This document shows positions 1 through 7,081 of a stretch of 22,056 nt of DNA, one piece after another. The notes under the pieces are model-generated. The model was not told where the DNA came from. It saw only the letters and a program-made list of their open reading frames with translations, and ran no database searches. The stretch is taken from NCBI GenBank assembly GCA_030428345.1, contig JAUIBM010000004.1, positions 1 to 22,056 of the forward strand. Reading direction: 5' to 3'. The stretch is from Alphaproteobacteria bacterium (GTDB lineage Bacteria; Pseudomonadota; Alphaproteobacteria; Rhizobiales; Rhizobiaceae). The stretch's first letter is position 1; the number at the start of each line of letters is the position of its first letter. The translations under genes and the position numbers were made by a program.

Positions 1-1
1 G

Positions 2-223
2 ACGGCGGCCGGCGAGAAGGCGGAGGAATATTTCGACGGCCAGGCGCGCGATCTCGACAGCAAGATGGTCGACAAGTTCAAGGAAGCCGGCGTCGAGGTC
101 GTTTCCATGTCCAAGGACGACTACGACCAGTGGCTCGCGATCGCCAAGGAGACATCCTACAAGGATTTCGCCAAGATCGATGGCGGCCAGAAGCTGATCG
201 ACGAGGCGCTGGCGGTCGAATGA
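2..223 (+). CDS. dctP: TRAP transporter solute-binding protein, DctP family (C-terminal 73 residues)
   Basis: Only the end of this gene is in the window; the reading frame enters at base 2 and stops at TGA 221-223. The visible 73 residues are charged and helical, with stretches such as EKAEEYFDGQA and DYDQWLAIAKETSYKDFAK. These resemble the C-terminal helices of periplasmic DctP-type binding proteins, which carry a carboxylate to the QM membrane subunits. The assignment rests mainly on the two TRAP permease genes that follow. By analogy with the MatPQM malonate transporter known from Sinorhizobium meliloti, and because matA and matB lie downstream, the likely ligand is malonate. That ligand is inferred from context, not from binding residues, because the binding-site part lies outside the window. 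Confidence 0.8.
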   Translation, partial: TAAGEKAEEYFDGQARDLDSKMVDKFKEAGVEVVSMSKDDYDQWLAIAKETSYKDFAKIDGGQKLIDEALAVE

Positions 224-235
224 CCGCATGAATGC

Positions 236-259
236 CGGGCGTCGCGCATGCGGCGCCCG
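236..259 (+). terminator. Hairpin between binding protein and TRAP permease genes (attenuator or mRNA-stabilising stem)
   Basis: Arms CGGGCGTCGC (236-245) and GCGGCGCCCG (250-259) form a 10-pair stem with a single U-G wobble and a GCAT loop, followed by TTTCT. It sits 13 bases after the dctP stop and 17 bases before the dctQ start. A stem here could let some transcripts end after, or be protected up to, the binding-protein gene, so that more binding protein than permease is made. The stem is seen directly; the role is inferred. Confidence 0.55.
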
Positions 260-276
260 TTTCTCGGGGGGAAACG

Positions 277-780
277 ATGAAAGCCTTTGTTCGCGCCAGC
301 GACGCGATATCCAGACTGTTCGGCGCGCTGTCCATGCTGCTGATCGCATCATCCGTGCTGGTGGTGACGCATATGGTCTTCGTGCGATACATGCTCAACC
401 ATTCGACGATCTGGCAGACCGAATTCGTGGTCTATGCGATCATCGCCTCCACCTTTCTGGGCGCGCCCTATGTGCTGCTGCTGCGCGGACATGTCGGCGT
501 CGACCTGCTGCCCAACATGCTGCCGGCCGGGCCGGCGCGGGCAATGCGGACATTCGCCTCGGTGGTCAGCCTGCTGTTCTGCGCGGCGGTCGCCTATTCC
601 AGCGCGCATTACTGGTATGAGGCGTTTTCCAAGGGCTGGACGACGGACACCGTATGGGCGATCCCGCTCTGGATCCCGCTCCTGCCCCTGCCCGTCGGCA
701 TGACGATGATCTGCATCCAATACCTCGCTGAAACCATGAAGCCGCAAGAACCGGCGGGCGTGGAAGGGTATGGCGCATGA
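277..780 (+). CDS. dctQ: TRAP transporter small permease, DctQ family
   Basis: This 167-residue inner-membrane protein has four predicted membrane segments, at about residues 16-36, 48-68, 92-112 and 130-150. The family-typical RGHVGVDLLP stretch lies at 70-79, after the second segment. Small TRAP subunits pair with the large subunit to drive sodium-coupled uptake of a carboxylate delivered by the binding protein. The start at 277 is chosen because GGGGGGAAA lies just upstream and because the protein then begins at the usual distance from the first membrane helix. An in-frame ATG at 232 would add 15 residues and lies next to the hairpin. The gene overlaps dctM by four bases (ATGA). Malonate is the probable substrate, given the downstream matAB genes. 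Confidence 0.9.
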   Translation: MKAFVRASDAISRLFGALSMLLIASSVLVVTHMVFVRYMLNHSTIWQTEFVVYAIIASTFLGAPYVLLLRGHVGVDLLPNMLPAGPARAMRTFASVVSLLFCAAVAYSSAHYWYEAFSKGWTTDTVWAIPLWIPLLPLPVGMTMICIQYLAETMKPQEPAGVEGYGA

Positions 781-2093
781 GCCCGCTGGAAATCGGCATC
801 GCCATCTTCGTCGCGCTGCTGGTGCTGTTCGCAACGGGCATGCCCATCGCCTTCGCGCTCGGCGCGGTCTCGGTCGGCGTGCTGCTTTTGACGGAGGGGG
901 CCGGCTCGCTGGAGACGCTGGGCGAGACCTTCTTCTCCGGCCTCAATTCCTTCACCCTCGTCTCCGTGCCGATGTTCATCCTGATGGGCTCCGCGGTCGC
1001 GTCCAGCCCGGCAGGCAAGGATCTGTATGAGGCGCTGGATCGCTGGCTCAACCGGATTCCCGGCGGCCTGGTGCTGTCCAATCTGGGCGCATGTTCGCTT
1101 TTTGCGGCCCTGTCCGGCTCCTCTCCGGCGACCTGCGCCGCCATCGGCAAGATGGGCATCCCGGAAATGCGCAAGCGCGGCTATCCGCCAACCATCGCCG
1201 CCGGATCGATCGCGGCGGGGGGAACGCTCGGCATCCTCATTCCGCCCTCGATCACCATGATCGTCTACGGCATCGCGACGGAATCCTCCATCGGCCGGCT
1301 CTTCGTCGCCGGCATCCTGCCGGGCGTCATGCTGACGGCCCTGTTCATGGCCTGGACGATCTTCTCGTGCTGGCGCAGCGGGCTGAAGCTTTCCGATCTC
1401 GCCGAGCGCTACACCTGGCGTCAGAAATTCGCGATCCTGCCGCGCGTCCTGCCGTTCCTGGCGATCATCGTCGGCATCCTCTACGTGCTGTATGGCGGCG
1501 TCGCCACCCCTTCGGAGGCGGCGGGCGTGGGCGCGCTGTTCTGCCTGGTGCTGGTCGTTCTCGTCTACCGCATCTTCGCGAGCAAGCCGATCATCGCCAT
1601 GTTCCGAGACACGGCGCGCGAATCGGTGATGATCATGCTGATCATCGCCGCCTCCGAGCTCTTCGCCTTCACGCTGTCCTCGACCTTCGTCACGCAGTCG
1701 ATCGCCGAATGGATATCGACGCTTGACGTCAACCGCTGGGTGCTGATGGCGCTGATCAACGTCTTCCTGCTGATCGCCGGGTTCTTCCTGCCGCCGGTGG
1801 CGGTCATCCTGATGACGGCGCCGATCCTGTTGCCGATCATCCTGCAGGCAGGCTTCGACCCCTACTGGTTCGCCGTCATCCTGACGATCAACATGGAGAT
1901 CGGCCTGATCACGCCGCCCGTCGGCCTCAACCTGTATGTGATCAACGGCATCGCCCCGGACATCTCGCTGCAGACGATCCTGCGCGGCTCGATGCCCTAT
2001 GTGCTTTGCATGGTGCTGGCGATCGTCATCCTTTGCGTCTTTCCGGGCATCGTCACCTGGTTGCCCAATGCGATGATGGGCCGCGGCATATGA
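777..2093 (+). CDS. dctM: TRAP transporter large permease, DctM family
   Basis: This 438-residue protein is very hydrophobic throughout and of normal length for DctM subunits. Family motifs are present in order: SGSSPATCAAIGKMGIPEM near residues 117-136, GILIPPS near 160, and ITPPVGLNLYVINGIAP near 380-396. It is the transport channel of the TRAP system, moving substrate across the inner membrane with a sodium gradient. Its ATG overlaps the dctQ stop, and its TGA (2091-2093) overlaps the ATG of the malonyl-CoA decarboxylase gene. That coupling ties the transporter to malonate metabolism. C4-dicarboxylates are the usual TRAP substrates, so malonate specificity remains an inference from context. 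Confidence 0.95.
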   Translation: MSPLEIGIAIFVALLVLFATGMPIAFALGAVSVGVLLLTEGAGSLETLGETFFSGLNSFTLVSVPMFILMGSAVASSPAGKDLYEALDRWLNRIPGGLVLSNLGACSLFAALSGSSPATCAAIGKMGIPEMRKRGYPPTIAAGSIAAGGTLGILIPPSITMIVYGIATESSIGRLFVAGILPGVMLTALFMAWTIFSCWRSGLKLSDLAERYTWRQKFAILPRVLPFLAIIVGILYVLYGGVATPSEAAGVGALFCLVLVVLVYRIFASKPIIAMFRDTARESVMIMLIIAASELFAFTLSSTFVTQSIAEWISTLDVNRWVLMALINVFLLIAGFFLPPVAVILMTAPILLPIILQAGFDPYWFAVILTINMEIGLITPPVGLNLYVINGIAPDISLQTILRGSMPYVLCMVLAIVILCVFPGIVTWLPNAMMGRGI

Positions 2094-3439
2094 CGCGATC
2101 GGGATTTCTGACCGACATCCTGTCCTCGATCTTCGAGCGCGGCGCGGCCCGGCTCGCCGAGCGCGACGACAGGCCGATCGAGGCGCTGTGCGCCGCCCTG
2201 CTTTCGGGAGAGGGAGAGGCGTCGGGCACGCGGATCGCCGCCGCGCTGCTGGACCGCTATGGCGGGCTGGACGCGGAAGGCAAGCATGCCTTCTTCGAGA
2301 CGCTGTGCGAGCAATACGACATCGACACAGAGGCGGTGCGCGCCGACGCGGAAGCCTATGCCCGCACCCATGACAGCGCCGATCTGGCGCGGCTGATGCA
2401 CGACGCCGAGCCGCGACGCCAGGAATTGCTGCGACGGCTCAACCGGGCCCAGGGGGCGACCGGCGCCCTGGTGCGCATGCGGGCGGACCTGCTCGACCTG
2501 CTGGCGCAAACGCCGTCCTTCCGCCGGGTCGACCTCGACTTCGACCACCTCTTCGCCTCCTGGTTCAATCGGGGATTTCTCGTGCTGCGCCGCATCGACT
2601 GGACCACACCCGCCAACATCCTGGAAAAGATCATCGAATACGAGGCGGTTCACGCCATCGACGACTGGGACGATCTGCGCCGGCGGCTCGCGCCCCCGGA
2701 CCGGCGGTGCTTCGGCTTCTTCCATCCCTCCATGCCGGACGAGCCGCTGATCTTCGTCGAGGTCGCCTTGACGAAGGATATCCCCGATTCGATCCACTCG
2801 CTGCTGCTCGAGGACCGGGAACAGGTGGGCGAGGACGAGGCGACGACGGCCGTGTTCTACTCCATCTCCAACTGCCAGAGGGGACTTGCCGGCGTGTCGT
2901 TCGGCAATTTCCTGATCAAGCAGGTCGCGATGGATCTGAGCCAGTCGCTGCCCAACCTGAAGAACTTCGTCACGCTCTCCCCCGTGCCGGGGTTCAATGC
3001 CTGGCTCGCGAGCCAGGCGCAGCGGGATGGCGAAGAGGCGCAACCCGCCGCCGACGCCATCGCGCAGTTCCTGGCCAGCGAGGCGGAAAACCGTCTTGAG
3101 GACAATGCGGAATTTCTCAGCCGGCTCGCCGCGGAATATCTGTGCATCGCCAAGCGACGCGACGGGCGGCCGCTCGATCCGGTGGCGCGGTTTCACCTCG
3201 GCAATGGCGCGCGCCTGGAGCGGATCAACCCGGGCGCCGACCTCTCCCCCAAGGGGATCGCCGCCTCCAGCGGCGTGATGGTCAATTACCTTTACGATCT
3301 GAAGACGGTAGAGACGAATCACGAAGCCTATGCGCGCAACAAGGAAGTGATCGCGGCGCGCGCGATCCGCGCCCTGCTGAACGCCAAACCCCCGCGCGGT
3401 GACCAACGGAGATCTGACAATGTCCAACGTGCTCTATGA
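2090..3439 (+). CDS. matA: Malonyl-CoA decarboxylase (MatA/MCD family)
   Basis: This gene encodes a 449-residue enzyme that converts malonyl-CoA to acetyl-CoA and CO2. The family core is clear: FYSISNCQRGLAGVSFGNFLIKQV, then FVTLSPVPGF with serine 297, then FHLGNGARLERINPGADLS with histidine 369. This serine and histidine match the residues taken as the catalytic pair in human MCD (S329 and H423), although the spacing between them is shorter here, as expected for a bacterial form. The ATG at 2090 is chosen because it overlaps the dctM stop (ATATGA). An upstream in-frame start at 2006 would lie wholly inside dctM. The last 20 bases overlap matB in another frame. The protein is probably cytoplasmic, as no targeting signal is seen. 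Confidence 0.96.
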   Translation: MTRSGFLTDILSSIFERGAARLAERDDRPIEALCAALLSGEGEASGTRIAAALLDRYGGLDAEGKHAFFETLCEQYDIDTEAVRADAEAYARTHDSADLARLMHDAEPRRQELLRRLNRAQGATGALVRMRADLLDLLAQTPSFRRVDLDFDHLFASWFNRGFLVLRRIDWTTPANILEKIIEYEAVHAIDDWDDLRRRLAPPDRRCFGFFHPSMPDEPLIFVEVALTKDIPDSIHSLLLEDREQVGEDEATTAVFYSISNCQRGLAGVSFGNFLIKQVAMDLSQSLPNLKNFVTLSPVPGFNAWLASQAQRDGEEAQPAADAIAQFLASEAENRLEDNAEFLSRLAAEYLCIAKRRDGRPLDPVARFHLGNGARLERINPGADLSPKGIAASSGVMVNYLYDLKTVETNHEAYARNKEVIAARAIRALLNAKPPRGDQRRSDNVQRAL

Positions 3440-4934
3440 CGCGCTCTACGGGCCCCATGTCGGCAGCGACAAGGCCTATATCACCAGTCCTTCGGGGCCG
3501 GCGCTTTCCTATGGCGCGTTCATGGAAGAAGCCGCGCGCATGGCGCATGCGCTGTGCGCCCTCGGCATCCGGCCGGGCGATCGCGTCGCTGTGCAGATCG
3601 CCAAGTCGCCGCAGGCCCTGGCGCTCTATGCCGCGACCGTGCAGGCCGGCGCGATCTTCCTGCCGCTCAACACCGCCTACACGCCGAGCGAAATCGACTA
3701 TTTCGTCCAGAACGCCGAGCCGGGCCTGCTGGTCTGCGATCCGGCATCCCTCGCCGATCTGGCGCCGATCGCCGCGCGCGCCGGCGCCGCTCTGGAGACG
3801 CTGGCCGGCGACGGCACCGGCAGCTTCGCCGACAAGGCCGCCGGACAGCCCGGCGAATTCGCGACCGTCGACCGGGGCCCGGACGATCTGGCCGCCTTCC
3901 TATACACCTCCGGCACCACCGGGCGCTCCAAGGGCGCGATGCTCACGCATGACAATCTGCTGTCCAACGCCCGGGCGCTGACGCAGATCTGGCGGTTCAC
4001 CGAAAAGGATGTGCTGCTGCACGCCCTGCCGATCTTCCACACCCATGGCCTGTTCGTCGCGGTCAACACGCTGACCCTCGCCGGCGGAGAGCTGATCTGG
4101 CTGCCCGGCTTCCAGATCGACCAGGTGATCGCCAATCTGCCCAGGGCCACCTCGATGATGGGCGTGCCGACCTTCTATACCAGGCTGCTCGACGATCCCC
4201 GGTTCACCCGCGAACTGGTCTCGCACATGCGCCTGTTCACCTCGGGCAGCGCGCCGCTGCTGGCCGAGACCCATGTCGCCTTCGAGGCGCGCACCGGGCA
4301 CCGCATCCTCGAGCGCTACGGTATGACCGAGACCAATATGAGCACGTCCAACCCCTATGACGGGGACCGCCGCGCCGGCACGGTCGGCTTTCCCCTGCCC
4401 GATGTCGAATTGCGCATTTGCGAGCCGGAGACCGGCAAGGAATTGCCGAAGGGTGAAATCGGCGTCATCGAGGTGCGCGGTCCCAATGTCTTCAAGGGCT
4501 ATTGGCGAATGCCGGAAAAGACCAAGGAGGAGTTCCGCGACGACGGGTTCTTCATCACCGGCGATCTGGCCCGCCTCGACGAGGACGGCTATGTGCAGAT
4601 CGTCGGACGCGCGAAGGATCTGATCATTTCCGGCGGATACAACATCTACCCCAAGGAAATCGAACTGCTGCTGGACGAGCAGGCGGGCGTCCTGGAATCG
4701 GCGGTCGTCGGCGTGCCGCACCCCGATTTCGGCGAGGCGGTGGTTGCCGCGATCGTGCCGCAGAAGGGCGCCGATCTCGACCCCGCCGCGCTGATGTCGG
4801 CGATCCGCGACAAGATCGCCCGCTTCAAGCAGCCCAAGCAGATCCACGTGATCGACGAACTGCCGCGCAACACCATGGGCAAGGTGCAGAAGAACATCCT
4901 GCGCGAGCGTTTCGGCGGCGATTTCGCCGCCTGA
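3420..4934 (+). CDS. matB: Malonyl-CoA synthetase (malonate--CoA ligase)
   Basis: This 504-residue member of the AMP-forming acyl-CoA synthetase family makes malonyl-CoA from malonate, CoA and ATP. The P-loop-like LYTSGTTGRSKG lies at 161-172, YGMTE at 300-304, the hinge/A8 region GRAKDLIISGGYNIYPKE in the C-terminal part, and the catalytic lysine in PRNTMGK at K488. Length and lysine number match Rhodopseudomonas palustris MatB, in which K488 is the residue inactivated by acetylation. The ATG at 3420 has CGGAG upstream at a proper distance; a GTG at 3399 in the same frame is less likely. It lies in an operon with matA and the TRAP transporter, which supports malonate over other acids. General acyl-CoA synthetase is the fallback call. 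Confidence 0.95.
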   Translation: MSNVLYDALYGPHVGSDKAYITSPSGPALSYGAFMEEAARMAHALCALGIRPGDRVAVQIAKSPQALALYAATVQAGAIFLPLNTAYTPSEIDYFVQNAEPGLLVCDPASLADLAPIAARAGAALETLAGDGTGSFADKAAGQPGEFATVDRGPDDLAAFLYTSGTTGRSKGAMLTHDNLLSNARALTQIWRFTEKDVLLHALPIFHTHGLFVAVNTLTLAGGELIWLPGFQIDQVIANLPRATSMMGVPTFYTRLLDDPRFTRELVSHMRLFTSGSAPLLAETHVAFEARTGHRILERYGMTETNMSTSNPYDGDRRAGTVGFPLPDVELRICEPETGKELPKGEIGVIEVRGPNVFKGYWRMPEKTKEEFRDDGFFITGDLARLDEDGYVQIVGRAKDLIISGGYNIYPKEIELLLDEQAGVLESAVVGVPHPDFGEAVVAAIVPQKGADLDPAALMSAIRDKIARFKQPKQIHVIDELPRNTMGKVQKNILRERFGGDFAA

Positions 4935-4989
4935 GCCCGGTCGGGACTCTCGCCCGTCGGCGTCAATCGGCACATGATCGCGGAAGGAA

Positions 4990-5013
4990 TGCGCTGGGGC
5001 GCGCCTCAGCGCA
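4990..5013 (+). terminator. Near-perfect palindrome after matB, probable end of the malonate operon
   Basis: Arms TGCGCTG (4990-4996) and CAGCGCA (5007-5013) flank G + GGCGCGCC + T. The whole 24 bases are self-complementary except for one G-T position, giving an RNA stem of ten pairs with a four-base loop. It starts 56 bases after the matB stop. No run of T follows, so it is either a strong GC-rich terminator-like stem or a protein-binding palindrome for the next gene. Confidence 0.4.
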
Positions 5014-5094
5014 GCGTCCTGCGATATGGACGTACCCCGACGCGATACGCTAGCTTCGCAGAATCAATGGGTTCGCAATGGTTGGCGGGGCGAC

Positions 5095-5946
5095 ATGAGC
5101 AGGTTCAAGGACAAGGTCGCGGTCGTCACCGGGGCCGGTTCCGGTCTCGGGCGCGCACTGGCGCTGGCGCTTGCCGACCGCGGCGCGAAGCTGGCGCTCA
5201 GCGACATCGACGCGCAGAGCCTGGCGCAGACCGCCGAACTCGCCCGCGCAAGGGGCGCGCAGGTGCACACCCAGCAGCTCGATGTCAGCGACAAGGCCGC
5301 GATGAACGCCTATGCCGAGACGGTTCGCGAGCATTTTTCCGTCGTCCACCAGCTCTACAGCAATGCCGGCATCCTGCTTGGATCGCGGCAATTGCTCGAC
5401 ATGCGCGATAACCACATCGAACGGATCGTGCAGGTCAATCTGTGGGGCGTGATCTGGGGAACGCGGGCCTTTCTGCCGCATCTCATCGCCAGCGGCGAAG
5501 GGACGATCGTCACCATGTCGAGCCTCAACGGGCTGATGGGCCAGCCCGGGCTGAGCATCTATTGCGCGACCAAATTCGCCATTCGCGGCTTCACCGAGGC
5601 CCTGCGGTGCGAGGTGCTGAAGAACGAATATCCGGTCCAGGTGACCGTGGTCCATCCCGGCGGGATCAACACCAACATCGCCCGCGCTGCGATTCCCGAC
5701 GACGCGGATCTGAGCGAAGAGGAGCGCGTGGAAGCGCGCGAGCGCGCCGAGGTCTATTACAAGAAGTTCCTGAAAATGCCGGCCGAAGAGGCGGTCGAGC
5801 AGATCCTGAAGGGTGTGGAGCGCGGCCGCAGCCGCATCGTCATCACCTCCGGCGCGCTGTTCATCGACAAGCTGGTGCGCCTGTTTCCCCAGAGCTATCC
5901 GAAGATCACCACCTGGATGTTCGCACGCCTGCTGAGAGACAGCTGA
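5095..5946 (+). CDS. Short-chain dehydrogenase/reductase (SDR), substrate unknown
   Basis: This is a 283-residue classical SDR-fold oxidoreductase. The nucleotide-binding motif TGAGSGLG lies at 12-19, an aspartate after the second strand (LSDID, D37) favours NAD over NADP, and SNAGI follows. The catalytic set is serine 143 (MSSLNG), tyrosine 156 and lysine 160 (YCATK). After the catalytic site comes HPGGINTNIA, typical of the substrate loop. The C-terminal 60 residues are longer than in minimal SDRs. The ATG at 5095 is preferred over one at 5026 because MSRFKDKVAVVTG is the usual SDR beginning and GCGGGG lies just upstream. The gene stands 160 bases after matB and so may be a separate transcript. 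The substrate cannot be read from the sequence. Confidence 0.9.
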   Translation: MSRFKDKVAVVTGAGSGLGRALALALADRGAKLALSDIDAQSLAQTAELARARGAQVHTQQLDVSDKAAMNAYAETVREHFSVVHQLYSNAGILLGSRQLLDMRDNHIERIVQVNLWGVIWGTRAFLPHLIASGEGTIVTMSSLNGLMGQPGLSIYCATKFAIRGFTEALRCEVLKNEYPVQVTVVHPGGINTNIARAAIPDDADLSEEERVEARERAEVYYKKFLKMPAEEAVEQILKGVERGRSRIVITSGALFIDKLVRLFPQSYPKITTWMFARLLRDS

Positions 5947-6048
5947 CGCAGGGCCTTTGCGCCGGGCGAACGCAATTTCGCGCCATTGCCCGCCTTCCGT
6001 CGCGCGGGCCTTTGTGGCAAAGCGGGCGACGAACAGGGGAACCCAAGC

Positions 6049-6345
6049 ATGATCTATGTTGTCGCCAAGCTCACCATCAAGCCCGGATCGCTGGAGGCGG
6101 TGAGCGCCGCCGCCAGGACCTGCATCGAGACGACCCTCAAGGAGGCCGGCTGCATTTCCTACGATCTGCACGCCAGCGTCAGCGAGCCCGAAACGCTGGT
6201 CTTTGTCGAACGCTGGGAGACCCGGGAGCATCTGACCGCGCATTCGAAGCAGCCGCATCTGAAGGTGTGGCGCGAGGCGAGCGAACCTTTCACGGTGTCG
6301 CGCACGATCGAGATCATCCATCCCGAGCGCGTCGAGACCTTCTGA
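6049..6345 (+). CDS. ABM-domain protein (antibiotic biosynthesis monooxygenase / YgiN-like fold)
   Basis: This 98-residue protein starts MIYVVAKLTIKPGS, followed by a helix and then AGCISYDLHAS and LVFVERWETREHLTAHSKQPHL. This is the order of elements in small dimeric alpha/beta-barrel ABM proteins such as YgiN quinol monooxygenase. Members act without a metal or cofactor on quinols or polyketides, but many have no known role. The full family length is present. The ATG at 6049 has AGGGGA nine bases upstream; an in-frame ATG at 5986 would add an unlike, low-complexity lead. It lies 102 bases after the SDR gene on the same strand, and co-expression is plausible but not shown. Confidence 0.85.
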   Translation: MIYVVAKLTIKPGSLEAVSAAARTCIETTLKEAGCISYDLHASVSEPETLVFVERWETREHLTAHSKQPHLKVWREASEPFTVSRTIEIIHPERVETF

Positions 6346-6386
6346 CAGGCCGGACCGCTTCTTCCGCTCCGGGCGATCAGGGACCA

Positions 6387-6412
6387 GCCAGGCCGGCGCC
6401 CGAATGCCTGGC
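6387..6412 (+). terminator. GC-rich hairpin after the ABM gene
   Basis: Arms GCCAGGC (6387-6393) and GCCTGGC (6406-6412) are perfectly complementary. An inner CGG/CCG pair extends the stem, with an AAT bulge. It lies 41 bases after the ABM stop and before the parDE promoter region. There is no T-run. Confidence 0.4.
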
Positions 6413-6469
6413 GCGGGCGCGGTTTCGCCATCTATTTCAACCCCCTGCGGCCCAATGCGGGGCGGGGCA

Positions 6470-6518
6470 CTGGACGCAAGCCCCCGAAGGCTGAATAATA
6501 GCCCTTGTCTGACAGGGG
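6470..6518 (+). promoter_or_regulatory. Possible promoter and operator of parDE
   Basis: CTGGAC (6470-6475) and AATAAT (6494-6499), spaced by 18 bases, resemble a sigma-70 type -35/-10 pair. The -10 lies inside a small inverted repeat, GGCT (6489-6492) with AGCC (6500-6503). Next comes CCCTTGTC-T-GACAGGGG (6502-6518), an imperfect palindrome with one mismatch. ParD-type antitoxins autoregulate by binding palindromes over their own promoter, and these are the only candidates upstream of the gene. The -35 match is weak. Confidence 0.35.
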
Positions 6519-6531
6519 GCGCGCCAAGACA

Positions 6532-6792
6532 ATGTCAGTGGAACTCGGCAGGCCACTCGAGGAATTCGTCGAATCGCTGGTTGCCTCGGGCCGATTTACT
6601 TCGCGCCGAGAAGTCCTGCGCGAGGGCGTACGCCTGATCCAGGAGCGTGAGGCGCGCGCCAGCGCCGTCAACCTGTTTCTGGCGGAGGCGCATGAAGACG
6701 CAGACGCCGCCCAGTCCCGGCCGATGGACGATGTCTTCGTCGATCTTCTGACCGAACTCGCCAGCCTTCGGGAACCCAAGAATGAGGGTTGA
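6532..6792 (+). CDS. parD: Type II antitoxin, ParD/CC2985 family
   Basis: This 86-residue protein begins with a ribbon-helix-helix segment: MSVELGRPLEEFVESLVASGRFTSRREVLREGVRLIQERE, about residues 1-40. The pattern of a strand, then a helix, then a turn of the type GRFxSRxEVLREGLR is typical of ParD-type DNA-binding antitoxins. The remaining acidic half would wrap the toxin. ParD neutralises ParE and represses the shared promoter. The ATG at 6532 gives the canonical N-terminus; a TTG at 6505 is possible but lies in the palindrome. The gene overlaps parE by 11 bases, the usual antitoxin-first order. Confidence 0.92.
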   Translation: MSVELGRPLEEFVESLVASGRFTSRREVLREGVRLIQEREARASAVNLFLAEAHEDADAAQSRPMDDVFVDLLTELASLREPKNEG

Positions 6793-7081
6793 GTTCGCGC
6801 AGGCGGCGGAGCGCGATCTGCGGCAGATCGTCCTTATCGTGGGCACCGAGAATCCCGGGCGGGTGGTTTCCTTTGCGCTCGATCTGCGCAGCGCCGCGCG
6901 CGAGCTTGGCGACAGGCCGGAAAAATACCCGTTCGTCGCCGCGCGTGGCCGCGAGACGGTGCGCAAGCGCTCCTATCGAAACTACCAGTTCTTCTTTCGT
7001 CACGATTCGGACCGTGTCATTGTCCTGCGCATCGTCCACGCGACGAACCTTACCGAAGAATTTTCCGAAGGCTCGAAATGA
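6782..7081 (+). CDS. parE: Type II toxin, ParE/RelE family
   Basis: This 99-residue protein has the ParE/RelE fold order: MRVEFAQAAERDLRQIVLIV (strand then helix), a second helix with LGDRPEKYPF, then the sheet strands KRSYRNYQFFFRHDSDRVIVLRIVHATNLTEE. ParE toxins inhibit DNA gyrase, while related RelE toxins cut ribosome-bound mRNA. The FFFRHDSDRVIVLRIVH strand favours the ParE branch, but the target is not proven. The toxin appears intact. Its TGA (7079-7081) overlaps the ATG of the downstream ureE gene by four bases (ATGA), so the TA pair is translationally continuous with a urease accessory gene. This is an unusual neighbour and suggests insertion or deletion upstream of ureE. Confidence 0.92.
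   Translation: MRVEFAQAAERDLRQIVLIVGTENPGRVVSFALDLRSAARELGDRPEKYPFVAARGRETVRKRSYRNYQFFFRHDSDRVIVLRIVHATNLTEEFSEGSK

Noticed and set aside
1997..3427. Minus-strand open frame of 476 codons opposite matA
   Set aside because: Antisense shadow: malonyl-CoA decarboxylase motifs on the plus strand account for the region, and no ribosome site or family match is visible on the minus strand.
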